A stretch of DNA of 64,000 bases, from NCBI GenBank assembly GCA_018857735.1, contig JABMCL010003496.1, positions 526,001 through 590,000 on the forward strand. Direction: 5' to 3'. The notes below the pieces were generated by a model, which was given only the letters and a program-made list of their open reading frames with translations, was not told the DNA's origin and did not search any database. Below are positions 37,401 through 49,400 of this stretch, one piece after another. This stretch comes from Alviniconcha marisindica. Lineage: Eukaryota; Mollusca; Gastropoda; Provannidae. The stretch's first letter is position 1. Every line of letters starts with the position of its first letter. Made by a program: the position numbers and the translations under genes.

Positions 37401-40400
37401 CGGGGGTGGTGGAAGAGGCACTGTTGGAGTTGGAGGTGTCTTGGTTGCCGAACTTGAAGCCCGGCGAGTCCTTCGCCCCCGAGGTGGGTGTTGTTCCGAA
37501 CTTAAATCCGCCTGTGGCTGGAAAAGATGGTGCGGAAGAAGAGGAAGGTGCTCCAAACTTGAAGCCTGTTGAGCTGGTGGTGGTGGGTCCCGTGGTGGTG
37601 GTTCCAGCAGCAGCCAGGAAGGGGGAGGGCCCTGAGGAGGTGGAGGTGGCGGTAAGGATGAGCCCCCCTCCTGGTCCCACTGCCCCTGGGGCTGGCCCAC
37701 TGCTCAGGGACTGGGGCGGCACTGACCCTGCACACACACACCAGGGGCATGTAAATACCCTCCACACACACAGTGTGCATGTACCCAATAAATCAGGTAC
37801 AGTGGAATCAAACTTCAGCAACCAGGCATATTTCACTGTCATGGAATTTCTGTATGCTACTACTTATTGTGAGTCATCACTGCTCTAGGACCTAAACGTC
37901 CAGGCTTTTCACCAACCACAATTTTCCACAGAAATACTGCACTTTTTTCATCTTTCTTTCCACATTCTGAGATCATTACTGATTCTAACAGTCATAAAAT
38001 GAAAGTCACAAAAAAGAACACTGGATTATCAAGCATACTGCCATAACATTTTTCACTCTGGCACCACTAACATTTCCATGAAGCAAGCTGAGACAGGCAG
38101 AGATGTGCACGATTCATCTACCTGGAAAATTCTCTCATTCAAAGGTATTTCCTGAGGACCAAGGTGTCCTGTGTGGTTCCATTGTACTGATGGTACAGAG
38201 ACCCTGTTCTTTATAACTAGCCACCCTCTCTCCCCTCCAGGTAACCCTCTGGCTGTGCCCTACATCATACTCCCAGCTACCCACAGGATTACTTAATGGT
38301 AATCCCACCCCACACACAACATACTCCCAGCTACCCACAGGATAATGAGCTGCTCATCCATGGACTGTGCATCAGGTCAAAGGGTCTCACCACTCAGACA
38401 CTGGCCGTGTTCTGTGGCCGTCTCTCACACCAAGCACACACCATACTCCCAGCTACCCACAGATTAATGAACCACACCCCTCACTCACCTACACTGGACT
38501 GAGTGCCAGGTCTCATCTGGACACTTGGTGTTCCGTGGCCACCTCCAGCCCCATGAACACACCACACTCCCACGCCCAGGATCACTGAATGGTAATCCTA
38601 CCCCCCACTTGTGAATGATGGACTGTGTGTCAGGACCCAGCCAGACATGTGGTTTGTTCTGTGGCCGTCTCCAGCCCCCATGCACATACCATACCCCAAC
38701 TCCCAGGATTACTGAACAGTACCCCCCCACCCACCCCCCAACTCATGCATGGTGGACTGAGTGTCCAGATTCTGCCAGACATGTGGTTTGTCCTGTGGCC
38801 ATCTCTAGCACCATGCACACACCATGCTAGCAGCCACCCACAGGACTAACAAGCTTCTCACCTGTGGACTGCGTGCCAGGTCGAGGGCTCTCACAGGCCA
38901 AACACTTGGTGTGTTCAGCCGTGTTCTGCACCATGCAAACATCACACTCCCAGCTGCCAGCAGGCCTACGGAACTTGGCCATAATGTCAACTTGGGGGGC
39001 TGAGGATGGGGTCTTCGCTGGAGAACAAAAACAAAAAAGAGAGAACAGAAAATGAATGCCCATTTCTACTTACTGCTCTCTGGGCAAGGGTGCATCTTTT
39101 AACCCTCTTCTTCTGAAGTAATTCTGAGTGAGCCACTTCCCCTTGCATAATGGTGGGGCTTAGAAGGCAAAGTTCACCACTAAAAAAAAAGAAAAAAGAA
39201 AAAAACAGGTGCTCACACTGTGAGTTAACATTCCAGTGTTGTCACCAATTTCACTCTTCTCCTCAGTTTCATCAGAATAAAACTGCCATCATCCAAGTCA
39301 TTAACTTCATGCTCATTGTTATCATCCACAGAAAAGTCATTCTACCAATGCCTCAGGAATTAACATTTCTTTGGCTAGTCATACTTTCACCGATATGAAT
39401 ATCAACACAATAGGGACAAAGTTCTCTCCCTTGATAAGCCAGTTGGTTGACTAGTTTCATGAAAAGTCAAGGGGCCTCATTTCACAGGCAATGTAGGCAC
39501 ATATACAGGGCACAAGACTTGTTCCACAGTACAGAATTTTTTACATAATCTACTTTCCTATACTTGTGTGAAAATCGAAAGCAGTACCCACCCGCACCAC
39601 GTTTGGCGGTGTCACAGGCCACACACTTGGTGGCCTCTGGTTTGTTCTGTAGCATGCAGGCCTCGCACTCCCAGCTCCCCGATGGTGCAGCAAACTTGGC
39701 AAACAGACTGTCACTGCTGCTGACCGATGGCCCAGACCCAGCTGCAATGGGGAGCAGGGGGTAATGTTTGTTCTAGACAATGAAGCATTTAGGTGTCCCA
39801 TTTCCTGCAGGATTCAACCGCCGCCGTCATAGCTTCTACCATTCCCTTCTTTACAAATACCCCAATCCCCCTCAGCAACTTCTATAAGTTTACCTACGCC
39901 AGGCTGTTGGAAGTTGAAAGGCACACAAATGCAGACACAAACTCAAGTGAGCTGAACAATCCTGTAGCACTGTAAAAGGGACTTGTGTGGTACACTTATT
40001 TAGCCACACAATGCAGACCACAACCTCAAGTGACCTGAACAATCCTGTATTGTCCAAGCCGCTGTCAACCTAAAACAGTAAAAATATATATAAAAAAGAA
40101 AGAATGCAAGATGCTGCACGAAACTGCCCCACCTTTCAGTCTGGCTCCTGGCTTAGCAGCCTCACAGGCCACACATTTGGTGGCCTCTGGTTTGTTCTGC
40201 ACCATGCAGGACTCACACTCCCAGCTCCCTGATGGTGCAGCAAACTTGGCAAACAGACTGTCACTGCCTGATGACCCAGATGCAGCTGCAGACAGTTGAC
40301 AACACTGTTAGTTGACAACATTGTGAACTTATTGCACAGAAGTACTGCACTGTTTAAGGGGCTGGCCGACGGTACATCATCACTGGAAGGGTTGACTCCT

Positions 40401-43400
40401 AACGCTCAGTCAAGTTACTGTACCAGTAGCGTACCCATTCATTCTCTATATAAGATTTTGTTATTGTTAACAAGGAATGCACCCGTATACTTTTTTCTCC
40501 TAAAAATTAAAAACAAAAATCCATTAATTAACTTGGTGGAAAAAAGTTAACTCTGATAGACAGTGTGTACCAGGCTGTTGGAAGTTGTCAGTCACAGGTC
40601 AGAGACCACAACCTCAAGAGACCTGGACAATCCTGTTGCACTGTGAAAAAGGCCTGATGTGGTAAACATACCCACACAGACTGTTGCTAGTGCGTTGACT
40701 TAGACACTTGCAATCCTCATTTGGTTTTCGAGTTGTCTTTAAAGTCCAAGGTTTTTAAGTATGCAAAATGACCATCGAAATGATTGACAACTGAGTCACT
40801 AGTTTCAGATTTATTGAAATAAAAAAATGAAAAAAATGTTTAACTGGGTTTTTAATCAATTTTATTTTCTGTAGGCTTGCCAAGACTACAGTCTCAGGTT
40901 CTCCATCAGTCACGTGACTTTCCCGGAAGTGACGTCAGTCTGGGGAGTCAGTGCGGTTGCCATCTTAGATTCTTCAGTAAACTGTGTATGCGTGTGGTCG
41001 ACAAAAAAGTTATCTATGCCGGCCTACTGTGTTGCCGCGAACTGTAACAATTCGCAGACGACCCCAGGCATAACAATGCACGAGCTCACGCGCAATCGAC
41101 CCGCAGTCAGGCGCAAGCGGATTAAATTTATACAATTCAAACAAGCTGACTTTCTTGCTGCGCCGCATCACGCCCATTTGTGTAGCGAGCACTTCAGTGA
41201 GTACGATTTCGCAAACCTCATGGAATACCGCATGGGGTTTGCTTTGAAGCTGACACAATGTTCCGGTACTCTTTCAAAATCCTGCCTGGCAGGCTCGAAT
41301 TAATACGGCTGTATCCTTGTGGGTCTCTTGGGCAAAGTATCAGTTTCGTCTTCGGAGCCCAAGTTGGCCATTTTGCAGCAACTCCCCAGTGACATAGTAC
41401 GCATATGGTCACATGATTTGGGCGTCATGGCGACGCTTTCAGTACAACTGAAAATGCCTTTTTTGTGTATTTATAACCCTCAGATCACAGTTTCACCTAC
41501 ATCATCATTCTCAGCGAGCTTTAACGGAAATCGTGTCAAAAATCACCCCTAACCTTGGACTTGTCCTTTAAATTTATCAAGAAACCCAGTTGTCCTCATC
41601 CATAACCAAAGAAGCCAAACATCACATGAGTCAACACAACAATCTGTTACTGACATGTATGGACAGAGCTGCCAACCACTCAGTTTGTCAGTAATAGTTA
41701 AAAATTTGTTAATATTTATTACTAGCAGAACTGTACTGGAACACTGCTTTCAATGGTTACTACAAAGCAGCAGAAATACACTTTAATGAAATTATGAAAC
41801 ACAAGCTCACATCTTTCTTGCCAAAATTTAACCCTAAGGTAGTTAGTTCTTCCTCAAGATGCCTGCACTGTAGTGGACAAGACACGTCAACACAATCAAG
41901 CCAAGTATTCTGAAGAAGCTTGTGAAATTCCCCCACCTTTCGGTTTGGCTCCTGGCTTAGCGGCCTCACAGGCCACACACTTGGTGGCCTCTGGTTTGTT
42001 CTGCACCATGCAAGACCCACACTCCCAGCTCCCTGACGGTGCAGCAAACTTGGCAAACAGCCTGTCACTGCCGCTGGCTGATGATATGGGCTGGGCCGAA
42101 GCTGAACACACGCATCAAAGCTGAGATGATAAACTGAAAGCTGAGCGAACTGGCGTGGGCAACGCTAAGACCAGCTCGCAAACATTCTGTGACAAAACAG
42201 CTATGGCTTTGGTGCTTATTCACAACCACCCTCCAAATTCTCATGTCCCATGCCCATTTAAACCAAAGACAACACTAATGGCATACTCCTTACTCTAACC
42301 CCTTTCCCCATGACCAGTATAATTCTGACACTGCAGTTGGAGGTATTTATTTACCAAGCTACTTACATCTGCCCCCCAGGATGTCCATGACACTGCCCTG
42401 TTTCAGCTGGGCGGCAGGCTTCATAGACAGAGATGCAGATGAAGTTTCAGGACTTTTTCCACCTGCACCTCCAAGGACATCCATGACGCTGCCAGACCGC
42501 AGCTGGCTAGCTGGTTTGAAGGGGTCTTCCGATGCTGATGTAGTGGCCACAGCCATGGGGCCTGTGCCACTGACGCCTTGGTTCATTGGTGATGACATCG
42601 ATTTGGTGCTGCCAAATCCACTAGTTACTGGAGGACTAGGCTGGGCATTTCCTGCAAAATCATTTTTCATATATTTAGTTTTTGCTTATTTTGACTGCTT
42701 CTTGCAGGAAAGTGGGTTTAGTTTCCCTGAGAGAAAGCAAGCAGCCACTGTGCAGCACTAAACACATGTGCTTAAAACTCAAGTGAGAGCAATGGGCAAT
42801 GTCACTATTCAATGTTTACTTCCTAGGGAAGAATGCCATATTAGCTTTAAAAGAAAAATCATTTCAATCTGTTCAGGAAAAAAAATAGTATCTACAGCAT
42901 TTCAGTATGACATGAGACTGCTTTCAAGCATGCCAGTGCTTACATTCCATGTTTATACACACCGCTAAGCAAGGAGACATTTTATTAGTTCTTTGACAAA
43001 ATGCAATCACTTCTTTTCAAATGTCAATACGCTATTACTATGCTACCTTCCTTCACTTAAGTGTTGAATCTCACCAGTGACTGTTGACTTTGGTTTGGGA
43101 GCAGTGGACCCCCATGATGGTGGAGTGAACTGGTGACTGTTGGCGGATCCAAAGCCAGTTGTCACTGGGGTCCCTTCGCTGCCAGCAGGCACACTTGTAG
43201 TCAATTTTAGGGGGCTGCTGAACTGGAAGTCCTGTCAAAACCAACATGGTTCATGTCACTGTACATACACCCCCCTTGTGGAAAGTTAAGGTCACAACCT
43301 TAGTAAGAATCACAGTCTAAAGGTGCACTGAGAAAGCATACGGCAAACTTTACTGTCATCCAAAAAGACCTTTTGGGTACATGCACGACTCCCTTCCACT

Positions 43401-46400
43401 TGCAAGACGCATTTTTTCATCCATAGACAGACATTCCATTTTTATTCCGTCAGTGACACAGCACTGTAGAAATCTTGATTTATTACCATTTCAAGGCCAT
43501 ACAACATTCACATTTCAATGACACCACTCTACAAAGAACCTACTGCAGATGAGGGCGGGGAGGTTCCAGAAGCCTCTGGTCTGGACTTGTAAATGGGTGA
43601 GGAAAAAGTGAACTGCATCTTGGGTGGGCTTTGGCTGGATGGGAACGATGAGCTCCCATGTTCAGCCATTGTCATGGAGGATCCAACGCAGGTTGTCATC
43701 AATGTGGACGACTTCGAGGCAGCGGAGGCCGAAGATGGTGGCGGCGCAGCTGCGGCAGATGAGGTAGGGAGACCGAGGGTGAAGCCTGGCATGCTGCAGA
43801 TTGGTAGAGTGAAGTCTGTGCGCAGGTTGGGTACCTCCACCACCTGCAACAACCCAGGTGAACAGAAGTAGTATAAGTGAGGGCTGCCTGCTATATCAGA
43901 TTCCCAGTTCTGATCACTACTCAAAACACAGCAGCCAGCAAAACTTTTTTCACTACATTTTTCTATATGGTGCAAGACTGTAGAGGGTCTACAGACTATA
44001 AGAAAGTAACAAAAACTAATTAAATCCATGTTGATATGACAGCCGTTCTTGAGATGTCTGCTGCTACATTTTGATGTCATTTTCGAGACAGCAAAGTGTC
44101 CTGCCCATTATTCAACAAGGCAATCTGATCACAAAAGAACCCCAATTCATCAGTTCCTCATAATCCCTTCTAATGCCACAACCCCACCCACCCTCCAATT
44201 AGTAGGCTAGGGTGGGATGAGGGAGTAGGGGTGGTCATTCTCCTCAAAGTGACCAACCTCATCTTCCTCTCTGACTGGCTTTTGCCGTCGGTCGTAAGTT
44301 TTGGGGTGCTTCATCTTGCCACTGGATCTGGACGAAGGTGCCTCTGCCCACCCTGAATTCCCAGGCATGCCTTCCCCTCTTTGTCGCTCTCTCACACCAT
44401 CTAACTGTTGCTGCTCGCCTATCACCTGGGATCAATCAAACAAAAAGCAATAATTATTATAAAAATACCAAGTTACATAATTTTAAAGAGATGGCTTTTA
44501 ACCCGATGCCCCCTAAACCGCCTGAGCTGGCCTGCCGGAAGTACGCTACACGGTCCCTGAATCGCCCAGCATGGCCCGCTGAACACACGCTCGCCTACTT
44601 TCACTTTCGCGTTGAGCCTGAACCATAATGCACTTCGACCGGAAGTGCTTATATTACTTCCTTCTGCGACGTCATTCCCACGCTTTACAGAATTTGAATC
44701 GATGCAATAGTCTTTGTGTAGCGAATTTTGAAAAGTTAGCGATTTTTTCCGGACAAAAATGGCTGAAGAGGATGGTTTGGCGTTGTGGCGTTCCATCATG
44801 GGAGATTCGGATGATGATTCTGATACGCCTTTTCGCAGATTTACGCTGGAGGAGGTGGTGAAAGGTGATGAATCGGACACTGATCTCTGTGTTGTTGTTC
44901 GACAGCAAGATTTGCGTGAAGATTTTTCCAACATTTCGTCAGTATCTCCAGTGTCAGCCAGTGAAGTTAGTGGTAATGAAGACGATACTGAAATGCCTAC
45001 TCTTGCTCCTAGAAAACGACACAGAAAGACTCAGAAGAAGACCCAGAAGAGACAGACCAAGGCTCAGAGAGACCAGGCAACGATCAGGTGGTCTGACCAA
45101 GTCAGTGAAGTGAAGGAAGAGACTGTCTTCCCAAACACACAGAAGATACACAGAAGAAGGAAAAATAGGTGTGTCACATGATTTGCCTGTTGATGCGACA
45201 CCATTTGACTACTTTTCCTTGCTGCTACCAAGAAGTTTTGGTCTGATGCCGTAGAACAGACAAACGTGTATGCAGTGCAGAAGCAACTTGAGATGGGTGT
45301 GGATAAGTACTGGAAGATGACTACGCCAGAAGAAATGAAAATTTTCATTTTTGTCCAGTTCATGTTCGGTATCCATCATCTGCCAGAAGCCAGCATGTAC
45401 TGGTCGTCTGATCCCCTCCTGCGTGTGTCTGCCATTGCAGACGTGATTTCCAAAAACCGGTTCGAAAAGCTCAGCCAATACTTCCATCTGAATGACAACT
45501 CGAAGGCTGCAGCCAAAGGTGACCCAAACTACGACCCCCTCTTCAAGGTGCGGCCCCTTTTGGAGCAGGTGCAGAGCAGCAGTCACGCCCACTATCATCC
45601 AGGAAAGCACATCTCCATTGATAAGGCGATGATTAAGTTCAATGGTCGCCTCATCTTCAAACAGTACATCAAAGGTGTGTATTGAACTTGTAATTGCATG
45701 GCAATGCAAACATTATTTTCACTTCTTGATTATTTATTTTTGTTACCCAACAGGGGGTGAGCAGGAGGTTATGACACTCATATAACGTGTAATGATACAT
45801 GTTTATAAAAAAATATTGTGTACTTACATTTGTTTTATCATAATAGTGTGTAGTGCAGTACCACATTTTGTTTTCTTTAAGATAACAGTATGTAGTGCAG
45901 TACATTTTTTATTCTTTCTCATCCAAGTCTTTTCTGATCTGTGTAGACTAAGTCACTGTACGTAGTAGTGTGTACATGCATGAAATTTGATTCTGCAATA
46001 TCCATTTGTCCCTTCATATGTGTTGCAGGCAAGCCGAATCCTTGGGGTATCAAGGTGTGGTGTGTGGGGGACCCCACAACTGGCTACATGCTGCACTTCG
46101 ATCCTTACCTGGGCCAGGTCAATGAGCCAATGCCGTTTGGACTGGGGCACCACATCCTCCTCAGAATGTCCTCCCAGTTTCTGAATAAAGGACACCACCT
46201 TTATTTTGACAACTACTTCTCCTCTGTGCAACTAGCTGAAGACCTGGAGAGGAGGGGCACGTACATGTGCTCTACCATCAGGCTGAACCAGAAAGGCTGG
46301 CCCACTGACCTGAGCGGTGCTGTCGCAATGAAACTGAAATCTGGGAGCATCCTCTTTCGACAGGCTGGCAACATTGTCGCTACCCTGTGGAAAGACAAGT

Positions 46401-49400
46401 GTCCAGTGGCCGTTCTTTCCACCAACTCCCAGCCCAAAATGACGACGGAAGAACGGAAAGCTCAAGGAGGGAAGGAGGAGGTGACCATTCCTGCACCAGT
46501 GGCCAACTACAACGTCAACATGGGTGGTGTTGATCTTGCTGACCAGCACAGTGCGTACTATCAAGTGGGGCGCTCTTCTGTGCGATGGTGGCGCTACTTA
46601 TGCTGGTGGCTTCTTCAGACTGCGATGGTCAACGCATTCCTCATCTGGAAAGCCACCAACAAGCCTGCACCACACTCCAGGAAGGGAACCAGGCACATCG
46701 ACTTTCGTCTGGAAGTTCTGCGTTCCCTGTGCCAGGGCAATGCAGTCAGCAAGCATGACTCCAGGCAAGCTGTCTCCCAAGCTGGTGTGTGTGCTGTGGA
46801 ACCAGTTTCTCACACTATCCAGCGCATGCCTGGCAGGCAGAAGAACTGCTACTGGTGTGAGAAGCTGAGGATCCGCACAGACAAGAATTACACCCCGCAA
46901 ACAGTGTCTGGCTGCATGACCTGCAGTGTCCACCTCTGCAAAAGCCTGTGTTTTCAAAAATTTCACCAGGAACTGGCATGTGTTGCCAAGTAAATGTGCA
47001 TACATGTGTACAGCTACTAGTCAGATTGTGTCTGCTTCTTTTTGACTCATGTATCAAGAAGTGCAAAATTGTATCACTATCACTGTATCAGTCAAGAATG
47101 TGAAATGCACTTTTTATCAACGTTTACAGTGTGCTGACTACGAGTGTAAAAAAAAGCTTACCTAACATTTGTCATCATTAATGTTACTAAATGTTTTACT
47201 TACATTCTGGTGTACATATTTCTTTGGATTTTCAACATGTATTAGTGCAATGAAGAGTGAGGACTCACTGATGTGCAAAACAGTTGACTTTTTTTAAAGA
47301 ACACATGCTGGATTTTTTAAACATTTGCCTCAGTAAAAGTATTCCAAACTTACTTTTGTGTGAAACTACAATGTATTCTGGATCTTTTCTATCATCTTCT
47401 AAAAAAAATGTGAGTACTCCTTGATTTTATACGATTTATTTTGTTTGGTATGTGTGCAGGGCGTGTGGAGTTGCCTCCCTTCGCTCAGGATTCCTAAGGC
47501 TGTCAGCCATTTTTGCATCGGGGGCATTGGGTTAAACTTCTCAACTGTGCAATAAAAAACTTTAATTTAGAAATGACAGCCATCTGATTACAGGTATGTG
47601 CAATACACAACTGTTAAGTTTACTTTCTTCCTCAAGATCAAGTTCATTCTAGGCAGTTATCATTCACACGACTGCAAACCTGCTGACCGTCACGTAATAT
47701 GCACTGTTCAGGCCCACAACAGCAATGCAGAAATGGCAGCTCAATGCCCTGTCAATTTCACTGTGTTGGCAACAACAAATCTTAACTCTCCAGTTCCTTC
47801 TTTCAGCATCAGAAACATTGGACCACTGACCTGAACATCATCATCGCTAACATTGTCATCGTCCTCATCACGACTACTGCACGTGGCTGTGGCCGCTGGT
47901 GGCCGAGAAGAACGGGCGGGAACAGAGACAATCTGCCGGTTCCTGGCAATGCTGGCAGCCATGGGGGACTGCAGTCGACTGATCGGTGGACCACGCAAAC
48001 GAAGCTGCACACACAAAGTAAGATGATGCATGCCACCTGCACTAAACAGTATAATCTGGAGTACTATGTTGCACACAGCCTAAACCCATGCACGTTCCCA
48101 TCCATTCCGAATGATTTATGTGTAACATCTACCTGCATGCAGCTTGCCAAACACCAGTGTGTGTTGAAGACATCCAAGTTGTGCCTCAGCCTCATAGCAT
48201 TGTCTTTTCATTTGTTTTGTGTTTATGACATTTTGTATGCTTCTTAAGTATCCCCTATCCAAAATCATTTTGAAAAATCCTTTTACCTCCAAAGATCGAG
48301 ATGGTAAACTTGTCTGCAAGGGTCTAGAGGGCTTCCGATAACTGGAAGGCTGCAACAAAAAGGTTTTAAACACGATGTTTCAGAAGCACTTGGCATAAAA
48401 ACATCAGCTCATAAACATCATTAAGAGCAGCATCTGCACTGCAAGCAGCATGAACTCAAAATGTTTGAGGGCCAGAAAAACCTTTGAAGTTCAATGCACT
48501 TAGAAAAAAGGCTCATTTGATATGAATAATGGTCTAACAAAAAGATTTCAATACCTCCTGCCAATTATCTTAACACAAATGTCACTGTTCACAGTAAACA
48601 CATTTCAGCACTTCATCAGATGAGGATATTAACATAGCTGCGGACACTTTTGTGATGCAACATTTAACAATCACTTGATGAAAATGAAGATATGGCTGGG
48701 ATCAAATGAATGACATTCTGATTTTTATTTTTTTACAAATATTCTACAAGATTATCATAATAATCATTACTTACCGTAAATGACAACAGAGATTCAGTTT
48801 CAGTTTCGTTGACTCGAGATCTTTTTGCATCCTGAAATCATTAAGACATTCCTGCATCAGCCACAAAAGATTCATAACAACCCGAACAGACCATCACCCA
48901 AAAGAATCGCAACAAAACACACACAAAGGAAGCCAGTATGTAAAAGTGTGTACAGCTTTAGCGATATTACAATGCAAGTTGTTGTTTTTAAAGTACTTCA
49001 TTGTCCCTTGCAAAAAATTCTGGTCACCTTATCAGCATATGCAGTATTTTTGTGTCCAAACAATGGTATGGCTGCCAGTGTTTGGGATTATTAATGTGCA
49101 CACAGCTGCACATGGGGGATGTACAGACACAAAACAAGAGAATCTGCACTGAAAGGAGACTCTGGGAAAGAAGTCCCTTGTTGCACCAGGGACTCAAACT
49201 CACATCAGTACTGTGCCTTGGCTTTTCAGTTGGACGCTCTGCCAACTGAGCTATTCCTGCCCTGACTGCTTGAACTACAAACATGTGTCTTTAGTAGAAA
49301 GAACAAGGGAGACACTGGGTTCAGGCAGTCAACCTTTGTAATAATGGTCATTTTTGGCATCTCCTCAGAATATGCCCAAAGTGCCACATGGAAGGAAGCT

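Noticed and set aside
45169..45232. A 64-nt mini-intron in the piggyBac transposase instead of two frameshifts
   Set aside because: It would remove the conserved DATPFDYFSLL segment, and joining its ends does not give the frame needed for the downstream KFWSDAVEQTN.
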